Positions 23,484 through 30,559 of a DNA stretch of 64,000 bases are shown here, piece by piece. Each line of letters opens with the position of its first letter. The stretch's first letter is position 1. The notes beneath the pieces were generated by a model that was not told where the DNA came from, searched no databases, and worked only from the letters and a program-made list of their open reading frames with translations. The DNA comes from Margaritifera margaritifera (Eukaryota; Mollusca; Bivalvia; Unionida; Margaritiferidae). Made by a program: the position numbers and the translations under genes. The stretch covers positions 3,496,501 through 3,560,500 of the forward strand of contig JAQPZY010001638.1 of assembly GCA_029931535.1 (NCBI GenBank). Reading direction: 5' to 3'.

Positions 23484-23936
23484 TTAACCATAATGTTCAC
23501 AAAACCATCTTTCTACTTTAGCATCGTTTCAAGCATACTCCCTATCAAAACAAGTCACTAAATGTTCTAAGGAATATCCCAGACTGCGTTGATGAAGAAA
23601 ATGTACACAATATTGTCCACACACCATAGAATCCGATCCTCGTAATCTGGCATTATTGAATCGAGTAGAGACGGCATTTCTTCTCATAAAGTCAATGATG
23701 TCGTCTTTCAAAGGAGGTAATCCACAAGAATCCAAATATTCCACACTGTGATCGTTGGGAAAGTAAGCGGCCACCCAATGGGTTCCTGGTCGATGACTGT
23801 CGTCGGTATTGATGACATAGGCATGAACGTCTTTAGGTTTGCGATGGGGAAGTTCATCTTTGGCACACACCACAGGATTCCAAGAAGAAGTGTACGAACT
23901 GCGAGTCAACAGGTAATGAAGTTCCCAGGTATCCAT
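23484..23936 (-). CDS. PRO: Adenovirus-type cysteine protease (adenain-like)
   Basis: The start is the ATG at 23,936 (MDTWELHYLL), 11 nt after the previous gene's stop. The fold's landmarks are in order: GTHWVAAYF with the catalytic His, VEYLDSCGLPP with the acidic residue, and DSMVCGQYCVHFL with the nucleophile Cys. This enzyme matures capsid proteins in Polintons and adenoviruses. Two defects: the oxyanion-hole Gln usually seven residues before the Cys is Arg here (CGA), and a TGA at 23,529-23,531 cuts off the last 15 codons, which remain readable to a TAA at 23,484. The TGA context fits a CpG transition of CGA. The product is probably inactive. Confidence 0.85.
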
Positions 23937-23947
23937 TTTTTCTTGGT

Positions 23948-24515
23948 TCACAGGTAATAATAAGTCATCATTTCACACTTGACTTTATGCTTGAATTGAT
24001 CTGTCAAGTAAGTCCACGACGAATCACGGCGTGTAGTCTCTGTACTCTGTTGCAAGAAAGCTTCAATGCGTTTGATCTCCAGAGGAGTGAGTGGAGGTGA
24101 AGAATAATTATACAAGTCTTTATACCATTTTCTCAACACCTTTTCTTCCGAGATCTGAGACCAAGCATCCTCCAAATATTCGTCCATTTTTTCTTCTGCA
24201 GTCATCATCATACATTTGTCGTGTTGTTTCTGGCTGGGATGATCGATTTGACATCCATGACAATGTTCTCTGGTCAGGGTGGTAATTCTTTCAGCCAATT
24301 CCTTAACATAACAGCAGACTGAATGTTGTTCTTGTTCTGGTCATCGACAAGCCATAAATCCAGTAAACTTGGGAACACTATTTTTCTCTTCTTCTTTTGG
24401 GGGTTCTGAATGAATCACCTCGTCATCATCAGTGGTAGAGGGTAGTGACTGCTACTGTGCTTCACAACATCCCTCATCTTCTTAGGTCTATCTCCATAGG
24501 TTCTTCGTGTTGCAT
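23948..24515 (-). pseudogene. Conserved Polinton Cys/His-motif protein
   Basis: The last 116 codons (24,298-23,948) are open and contain REHCHGCQIDHPSQKQHDKC, a C-x2-C-x4-H-x5-H-type motif that I recognise from proteins encoded beside the protease in invertebrate Polintons; the function is unknown. The same frame continues upstream through QEQHSVCCYVKELAERI to a TGA near 24,343 and further acidic sequence with more stops. The probable ATG (MQHEEPMEIDL) is at 24,515, 14 nt after the major capsid gene. It is therefore broken near its N-terminus. It belongs to the tightly packed structural block. Confidence 0.6.
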
Positions 24516-24529
24516 CTTTTTTTCTTCTT

Positions 24530-25759
24530 CTAATAGTCTAGAATCACTTCTCTCAAACTGTTGATTTCTAGAGTATTATCAAATTCTGCATACAAGATGA
24601 CGTTGACCGTGTTAGCTAGAGCTAGTGCAAACTGAAGTTCCACACGAAGTTGGCCTGATTTTATAGGGTGGAAATGTCCTTCGTCGCTGCCTTGGTCAGG
24701 AGTGAAATCAAATCCCCACAACGCATATCCTCCTGCATAATCCTCGTACGAAATGCCGTGGCTGGTGTTGGTGCCTAACTGTCCTGTGGCTTCAAACAGA
24801 GTCAAGTAAGATCGCAAGTAATTTCTCTGGGTAAAGTTAGGTTCAAAAGATCTGGTACACAACGTCTGGCCATCTCGACTGACTTCTATCTTGGAGACGT
24901 TAAAGTGTTGAAACTCGAACGGATTTTGATCGATGCCAATCAGCAAACGTTTGGGGAGCTGTCCTTGGAAAACGTGATCTTCGACTTTGGATCGGAGTCC
25001 AGCGGCAATGGTAAATGTTTTCACTTCCACTCGTCGCACAGGATACTTGGCACTGGTTCTGCTCAACGTTTGACTGATGTCGTTGGCCACTTTAGGTAAC
25101 ACTTCCACACGGCGTACGTAAAGTCTGGCTTCTTTGATGATGGTTTTGTACTCGTTGGCATTGGCCATCAAATGGAAGACGGTACTACTGCGATTCAGTT
25201 TTAGGCGTATATCCACTCCGTTGAACAAATACTTGTCTTGCAACCACATGTCCAAATGCAAACGGTCCATCAATTCTAAAGTGCGCCCTTGTCTGATTTT
25301 CTTTCGGCGGTCGTTAAAGCCCACATTGTGAGGATTGTCATCTGCAGTCACGGCTGTGTCGTTGAAGGCATCCAAGGTGTCAGGTTTCCATACCACGGAA
25401 GCATCCAGATGGGTGTTCTTGGCTTCTTTTCCGTACGTCAAGAGATTTTCCAAGTAAGCACGGTAAGGGTAAGTATTCATGCTGCTGCTAACCAGTTTGT
25501 TATTCAAGTACAAATCTACTTCACTGAACAAAGAATGCATGAAATTATTGACGGGAGCGACTCGGGCATCGGCATTGCTGTTGTCTGTTTTGATCACTTT
25601 GAGTTTCAGGTACAAGTGTCTGCTATTCACGTCGATGTAATCTTCGGTTTGTCCTTTGATTTCAAATTCGATAGGAGCTGAAGTCGTCAAAGTGGTGGGA
25701 GGCATGGTAAACAGATCCAGTTCTGACTTGGTACATTCACAAGAATCTCGGTGCATCAT
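24530..25759 (-). CDS. MCP: Major capsid protein (double jelly-roll, hexon-like)
   Basis: An open frame of 409 codons from the ATG at 25,759 (MMHRDSCECTKSELDLFTMP). It matches the invertebrate protein family annotated as F54H12.2-like, which corresponds to Polinton/adintovirus major capsid proteins. Typical segments are YIDVNSRHLYLKLKVIK, FSEVDLYLNNKLVSSS, the YPYRAYLENLL element, the NVGFNDRRKK segment and YLFNGVDIRLKLNRS, then a second jelly-roll half ending in LALANTVNVILYAEFDNTLEI. It forms pseudo-hexameric capsomers. It starts 10 nt after the core-protein stop. This is the only long gene in the element without a stop or frameshift. Confidence 0.9.
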   Translation of the reverse strand: MMHRDSCECTKSELDLFTMPPTTLTTSAPIEFEIKGQTEDYIDVNSRHLYLKLKVIKTDNSNADARVAPVNNFMHSLFSEVDLYLNNKLVSSSMNTYPYRAYLENLLTYGKEAKNTHLDASVVWKPDTLDAFNDTAVTADDNPHNVGFNDRRKKIRQGRTLELMDRLHLDMWLQDKYLFNGVDIRLKLNRSSTVFHLMANANEYKTIIKEARLYVRRVEVLPKVANDISQTLSRTSAKYPVRRVEVKTFTIAAGLRSKVEDHVFQGQLPKRLLIGIDQNPFEFQHFNVSKIEVSRDGQTLCTRSFEPNFTQRNYLRSYLTLFEATGQLGTNTSHGISYEDYAGGYALWGFDFTPDQGSDEGHFHPIKSGQLRVELQFALALANTVNVILYAEFDNTLEINSLREVILDY

Positions 25760-25769
25760 TTTCAAGGGT

Positions 25770-26213
25770 TTAGTATTCAAACACGTCTAATTCTCTGACC
25801 GTTCTTCTTTTCTTATTCTTTTTTGGACCACCGTGTGTTTTATGAGCTCTGAAGGGATGTCGACGTCGTCTCTTTCTGCCTTGTCCTTGCTGTGGAGTGG
25901 AGGAAGAAGTAATGCCAGGGCCAGAAGCGTGAAGTGAATTAGTAGGACTCTCTCGTCGACCCAAAAGATCTTTTCCAGTTTGCATCAATACATTTTTTCC
26001 TGCTCTCATAAAGGCTTTTTTAGGATTTTGTTTGTCGATGAGGACATTTTGAAGAAATTCTTTTCCTTGCGTCAAAGCGGGATCTTTTAAGGCATGCAAT
26101 TCTCGATTCACCATGGGTTTCAAAATAGGGGCTACCGTCCGAAAAGCCGATTTTAACATATCTCCTAAAACATGTCCTCGTTGTCGAGCCACTCCTCGGT
26201 ACACAGGATACAT
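25770..26213 (-). CDS. Basic core/minor structural protein
   Basis: The ATG at 26,213 (MYPVYRGVARQRGHVLGDML) opens 147 codons. The N-terminal pattern, RGHxLGDMLKSAFRTVAPILKP, is the amphipathic front seen in a small protein that regularly accompanies the Polinton capsid genes. The tail is very basic (GRKRRRRHPFRAHKTHGGPKKNKKRR). A role in DNA packing or as a pVI/pX-like internal capsid component is inferred from charge, size and place between penton and major capsid genes. It begins 7 nt after the penton stop and is intact. Confidence 0.65.
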   Translation of the reverse strand: MYPVYRGVARQRGHVLGDMLKSAFRTVAPILKPMVNRELHALKDPALTQGKEFLQNVLIDKQNPKKAFMRAGKNVLMQTGKDLLGRRESPTNSLHASGPGITSSSTPQQGQGRKRRRRHPFRAHKTHGGPKKNKKRRTVRELDVFEY

Positions 26214-26220
26214 TTTTGGG

Positions 26221-27132
26221 TTACAATTCGCTGGAGAACCTTTTTCGAAAATGTAGTTTCGCCGTGACTTTTCCTTTGTCAATGAATGTAACACTTTGTC
26301 CCAAATCTCCTTTTATACTAATGTTGATTCTGTCAAAATACAATTTACTGACTGTAAGATAATGAGGATGTACAAATTTACGGTGAACGTGATACGTGTT
26401 TCCACCTTCTTCGTACGCGGGGACGGCTGAATCCACTTTGAAAGGAATGACTCTCAGTAACGGAGCGGCTGTGTTTCCCACCACGTTGTACTCCACCACA
26501 TCGGAGTACACAAACATTAAATTCAGTCCAACGTTCAATTCGATAGGGTGGTGAAAAGCCTTTCCAAATCCTAAGTTGCTGTAGACTTTTTGTTATTGGG
26601 AAACATTCTATTCCCACCCAAATTAGCATACAGCCCAGGAGAAAAAGTGATGGCCAATATTTTGTCCGAAAATTGCAAGACGAGACGGCGTGCCACAGGA
26701 TGGTAACTGATCTGTACCGATTTCTTGGCTTTTTCTAAGGCTTTGGCAAATTGGGGTTCGAAGATGGCTGCAATCGTGTCCACCAAATGTTGAGCACTAA
26801 AATAATACCCAGCATGGATTTCTCACGGTATAGCTCGTCAAGGAAGAATTTTTATCTGGTACCTTTTTGGATTCATGAAAGCTAGGATCAGCTTTGTCCA
26901 ATTGTTCTTGCACTTGCTCGTTGAGGATATCCACGATGAAAGTGTTTTGACCTTCGTTGATGTTTTGGACTTGCGTAGGATAAATGATTTCTACCAAACC
27001 TACTTCCCAATGAGCTTCGTGATCCAATTGGATGGACTGAGGTAATTTGGTCGTGAAACAACATAAGGTGTTGTTGGGAAACACATCCATGGAACTGTCG
27101 CTGGGTAAAGTTAAATAAAATTGGTTATTCAT
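26221..27132 (-). pseudogene. Penton-like minor capsid protein (single jelly roll)
   Basis: About 300 residues split over three minus-strand segments: 27,132 to about 26,825, about 26,825 to 26,580, and about 26,560 to 26,221. The start, MNNQFYLTLPSDSSMDVFPN, and LDHEAHWEVGLVEIIYPTQV are typical of the family; the end, LTVSKLYFDRINISIKGDL and GKVTAKLHFRKR, is its conserved C-terminus. Frameshifts near 26,825 and 26,570 separate the parts. The protein occupies the five-fold vertices of the capsid. Its ATG overlaps the TGA of the upstream membrane protein (ATGA). Confidence 0.85.
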
Positions 27133-27541
27133 AGTTCCAAGGTGGTTCTGGTCTCCGAGGAGTCACTCGAGTTCAAAGGATAATGATGTTCAAACGGTTC
27201 CAAAAGAGGACTGGTATTGTGTGGTGACTGGAAGATGGTGGACTGGCGTTGGTCGTACCTTTGCGCTGGTTGTCCGTCGTAAATTTTAAGGAGGGACTGG
27301 GTAGAAGATAACCGATGCAACTGCTGAGTAAAATGGTTCACAATTGTGTGTCCCCTTGTTGCAAACTCAAATTGGCAATGGCTGCTCCGATGACACAATA
27401 CACCACAAAGATTTGGCAGAAAAAGACGATTTGATTTTTAGGCACACGTTCTCCGCACCACACCCAGAGAGGTTGTATTTGTAATTCTTGAATAGAGGAA
27501 CTCTGCGAAGGAGTCGAGGTCGTGTTTGTGTTGAACGGCAT
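27129..27541 (-). pseudogene. Small Polinton membrane protein
   Basis: ATG at 27,541, 6 nt after the integrase stop. After a Ser/Thr-rich front comes WCGERVPKNQIVFFCQIF and a hydrophobic stretch (VVYCVIGAAIANLSL), then, beyond an in-frame TGA at 27,338-27,340, LLSSCIGYLLPSPSLK. This combination is familiar from a short transmembrane protein in many invertebrate Polintons. The TGA stands where a Trp is usual. A frameshift just after it leads to the hydrophilic tail that ends at 27,129 with a 4-nt ATGA overlap onto the penton gene. The function is unknown; a membrane role is inferred. Confidence 0.65.
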
Positions 27542-27547
27542 GTTGGG

Positions 27548-28236
27548 TTACTTCTTCTTTTTATAGTCGACGACTTGGGAAGCGGCAATCCAAGAATCAA
27601 AACTAGGGGATATCCTTTCCAACGTACTTTGGCTTCTTCCACTCGACGTTTACCCACTTTGCGTGTTCTTTGTTCGAGAATGCTTACGATGTCGTACAAT
27701 TCGTCTTCTTTTTTGGTTACTCGTTGTAACTCAGGCAAGTAAAAAGTTCCATTGAGCACTTCACCGTGCATGTCTTCCAATTTATAGACGGGAGGATCAC
27801 GTCCACGCACGGGTCCAGTGACACGGAACAATTCGGTGGTCAAGTTGGGTAAATAACCTTTGTCAAAAGTGCTTTTGGTTTTTCCGATGCGAACCCAATC
27901 TCCCGTCTTCAGCCCCTAGGGTTTTCTTCTGGAGTCTCCATTGGGGTGTACCAAAGAATCTATCAAACACTGTCACTTCGTTTTCAGGGCTGACCTCTTC
28001 GGGGGCACATCCGATGCTACGATGGTACGATTGATTGTACTCTTTGACAAAACGTGGTAACACGTCGATGTACTTGAGAGTGTGTTGATGTGTAAAATAT
28101 TTCCACATGCGTTCTTTCAAAGTTCTTTGAGACTAGCTTCTAACAAATGGACACGGATTTGTGCATTTTGTTCGCGATTTATGCCATACAAGGCACGAAT
28201 CAATTTAGCAGGAGGATGAGATTGAAAGGATGTCAT
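27548..28236 (-). pseudogene. INT: Polinton integrase, catalytic core deleted, with chromodomain
   Basis: The probable ATG is at 28,236 (MTSFQSHPPAKLIRALYGIN), 40 nt after a TATA box. After 39 codons a TGA (28,117-28,119) meets the continuing frame at LKERMWKYFTHQ, the helix that normally follows the catalytic Glu. The whole DDE core between them, about 200 residues, is gone. The rest gives RFVKEYNQSYHRSIGCAPEE, the SH3-like part (LKTGDWVRIGK, GTFYLPELQRV) and a chromodomain (YDIVSILEQRTRK, KVRWKGYP, then FDSWIAASQVVDY). Frameshifts lie near 27,915 and 27,607. AAAGAAC stands on both sides of the deletion point. No integration activity is possible. Confidence 0.85.
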
Positions 28237-28271
28237 CTCGAAGACTGTGAGAAAGAAATGACGTGGTGGAT

Positions 28272-28281
28272 GTTTTTATAG
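28272..28281 (-). promoter_or_regulatory. TATA box of integrase gene
   Basis: Minus-strand ACTATAAAAAC, about 40 nt upstream of the integrase ATG at 28,236. Confidence 0.6.
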
Positions 28282-28291
28282 TTTTTTTCTA

Positions 28292-28519
28292 TCAGAGAGT
28301 GGCTGAAGGGGACGTGTAAATGACAGGACCTCCTTCTTGACACCAATGGTGAAACAATTGGGTACGAAATCTCAAATATTCGGGAGTGGTATGTTTTAAG
28401 TCGATGAGTAAATACGCATGAGGTGTTTGAGTGGCATCGTCGTACACATAATTCAGCCAAGGCATGCCTAACTGTTTGGCTAACACTTGCACTTGAGATT
28501 TGTCTCTGGGGCTTTTAAA
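28292..28519 (-). pseudogene. ATP: Packaging ATPase (FtsK/HerA type), C-terminal remnant
   Basis: A 75-codon frame holds the recognisable end of the Polinton genome-packaging ATPase: KSPRDKSQVQVLAKQLGMPW, then DATQTPHAYLLIDLKHTTPE, then LRFRTQLF and PVIYTSP at the end. Walker A and B motifs should lie some 150 residues upstream but are absent, since a TAG and an unrelated frame precede it. It is therefore a truncated relic. The gene ends just before the integrase promoter. Confidence 0.6.
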
Positions 28520-28778
28520 CTAACAGGTCCTTGGCAAACTGTGCCACTTCTTGTAGCCAAGCATCGAAACCAATACTTTTCCAGTCACGTACATCTTTCC
28601 AATCGTAAAGTTGTTGGTGTAACCAACTAGCAATACACACTTCTTGTAACGTATGAAGGGTAGATAAAGTTTGACTAATGTCTTCTTCACACGGAGGTAC
28701 ACAACTCGTGTTCATCACGAGTCTCAACACTTTGAGTACAATTTGTCTTTCGTGTGCCGATAAAGCGTGAATGGTCAT
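28515..28778 (-). CDS. Unknown 87-residue helical protein
   Basis: ATG at 28,778 in a good context (AAAAACATGACC) opens 87 codons: MTIHALSAHERQIVLKVLRL, then a Cys-containing linker and amphipathic helices rich in Leu and Trp (WLHQQLYDWKDVRDWK). No signal peptide or membrane segment. It abuts the ATPase remnant, so its C-terminus may have been created by the same deletion. I do not recognise it. Confidence 0.4.
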   Translation of the reverse strand: MTIHALSAHERQIVLKVLRLVMNTSCVPPCEEDISQTLSTLHTLQEVCIASWLHQQLYDWKDVRDWKSIGFDAWLQEVAQFAKDLLV

Positions 28779-28792
28779 GTTTTTGGTGACTC

Positions 28793-28879
28793 ATCAAAAT
28801 AATCCAAAACAAACACGGGTCCTCCAAAATAGTCCAGCACAAACACTGTTCCTCCAAAATAGTCCACAACGAATGTCCT
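28793..28879. repeat. 30-bp tandem repeat, about 2.9 copies
   Basis: Units begin CAAAATAATCCAAAACAAAC, CAAAATAGTCCAGCACAAAC and CAAAATAGTCCACAACGAAT, each about 30 bp, so the reading frame is kept (minus strand encodes WTILEEQCLC, WTILEDPCLF, WIILM in a row). It sits at the decayed 3' end of the F-box-like gene. Confidence 0.8.
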
Positions 28880-29995
28880 GGAAAACAAAATCCAAGAAAA
28901 GTAGTCACGAACACACACACGGCATAGCGTCCAAAATTCAATGGAAACAGTTCCTGTATCAGGTGTCTATAATCGTCTAAGGTCTGAACACGATCGTTGA
29001 CTTCCTTCCACGGAATACGTTTCACAAGTGAAGACAACGGTCCTGTCATAGTGGGTTATATATCCAGGTTCCCAAGGTTGGTATCTTTTGTGAAAGTCTA
29101 CTCCAAGGTGTCTGTGATAGTTTCTCCCCAGAATCCTTCTCATACTTTGGAAGTAACAATGGTTTAAAAATCGAGAAATGACTTTGAGTTTGCGTTTCAC
29201 TTGTATCTTGACAAACTCTCTGTAAATACGTTATCGCAGCTCCAAAGGCAAACCACGAATGTGTTCTTGTAAAGGTGCTGACGTGGAAAGAAGTGACTCT
29301 CTTTTGTTTACTACACAGTACCTGTGATAGTTTTTCCCCAGAATCAGGCTTCTTATACGGTGGAAGTCGCGATAGTTTGAAAATCGAGGAAAGAATTTGA
29401 GTTTGCGTTTCACTTGTATCTGGACCAACTCTCTGTAAATGCGTTCTTGCAGCTTCAAAGGCAAGCCACGAATGTGCTCTTCTAAACTAGGCTTCTTTGT
29501 GACGAAATGCTCACACGTTAGCCAAATGGAATCGGTGGGTAAAGGATATCCAAGATGTTCAGTGATGATCTTACTACACCTCAGACGACGTAAAGGCGTT
29601 TCGTCTTGAGATGACACGTCTTGTAAACGTTTTTGGTATTCCTGTAAGTTGGTCACTTTTTTTTCCTCCACTTCGTTCCATCGAATTTTATGTATCACTC
29701 CCACATTGTAGGTAGAAGTCGTGACATCCAAACTCTTACAAGCCCAATTTCCTATTCGATCAGTGTCTGACCATTTGAACAACTTAGCACTAATCAGTAT
29801 TCTTATAACATTCAGATACCAATGGTTAAATTGTCTGTGTCGTAAAGGATGTAATGGTTCTTTGCGATGCACTTGTATCTGAACCAATTCTTGGTAAATG
29901 CGTTCTCGCAGCTCCAAAGATAATCCACGAATGTGTTCTTCTAAAGTTTTTCGACATGGGTTACTGCTTCTCCGGCTCATCGTACCCGTACTCAT
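28870..29995 (-). pseudogene. Accessory protein with three F-box-like repeats
   Basis: The likely ATG at 29,995 (MSTGTMSRRSSNPCRKTL) overlaps the stop of the BIR gene. Three copies of an F-box-like motif follow: LEEHIRGLSLELRERIYQEL (near 29,942), LEEHIRGLPLKLQERIYREL (near 29,485) and LQEHIRGLPLELR-stop-RIYREF (near 29,270). After the first comes IRWNEVEEKKVTNLQEYQKRL, echoed after the third by IPWKEVNDRVQTLDDYRHL. The protein is thus built of repeated units of about 110-150 residues. A TAA at 29,231-29,233 and a frameshift near 29,020 break it. F-box proteins connect targets to SCF ubiquitin ligases; that role here is inference from the motif. Confidence 0.6.
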
Positions 29996-30487
29996 CAAAA
30001 AACCAAAGGCAGGTACTGACAGCGCGGAGACCATCTGGCATGTTCCAAGTAGGCCGAGTCTTTATACTCCCATTCGTGAAGTCTCAAACCGCAACTGAAA
30101 CACTGAACTTTATCGCCTTCTCCCAAGTAGATAAATCCGGCTCTGGCTAAATCTATGGAAGTAGATCCTTGCAGATATTTAGGCCACTTATCTTTGAACG
30201 TCTGTTATCGCTTTTCAAACTTGGAATAGCCAGGCAAAGCCACAGGCAGCGTCAATTCTTACCCATGTAGGGATGACATTCACTGATAGGGACACGTTTA
30301 GCATCCCCAATAAAGATGAAAGGGCGTACTGCATCGCTAGTGGGGCGGTAAGGTCGTGCTGCATCGCTGATGTCAAAGCGTACGGCATCCGTCTCGTCGC
30401 AAGGCACCCATCGCACTCCAGGTCGTGATTGCCCTTGGAGTTCACAGTAGATCCCTCACTCGGTGGGTGGGTGGCAATAGTATTCAT
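29995..30487 (-). pseudogene. BIR-domain (IAP-like) protein
   Basis: From 30,204 to the TGA at 29,995-29,997 the minus strand encodes an almost complete BIR domain. It has DLARAGFIYLGEGDKVQC, then the zinc ligands in exact spacing C-x2-C-x16-H-x6-C (codons at 30,102, 30,093, 30,042, 30,021), with HEWEYKD and EHARWSPRCQYL. A TAA at 30,205-30,207 interrupts the front helix (YSKFEKR before it, QTFKDKWPKYL after it). A frameshift near 30,263 and another stop near 30,455 precede it. A TATA box is at 30,549-30,557 and an ATG at 30,487. BIR proteins block caspases or apoptotic signalling. No RING follows. Confidence 0.75.
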
Positions 30488-30548
30488 CTTCTTCTTGCTC
30501 GGTCAACGTTGGAAGTCAGAATGAATGGTTAGGCTTGGAGCTGGCTCC

Positions 30549-30557
30549 TTTTTTATA
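30549..30557 (-). promoter_or_regulatory. TATA box of BIR gene
   Basis: Minus-strand GTATAAAAAAGG, about 65 nt upstream of the ATG at 30,487 and directly after the PolB stop at 30,560-30,562, so polymerase and BIR genes are almost adjacent. Confidence 0.6.
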
Positions 30558-30559
30558 CT

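Noticed and set aside
24905..25681. Plus-strand frames opposite the major capsid gene
   Set aside because: They mirror the well-supported minus-strand capsid frame and have no family resemblance.
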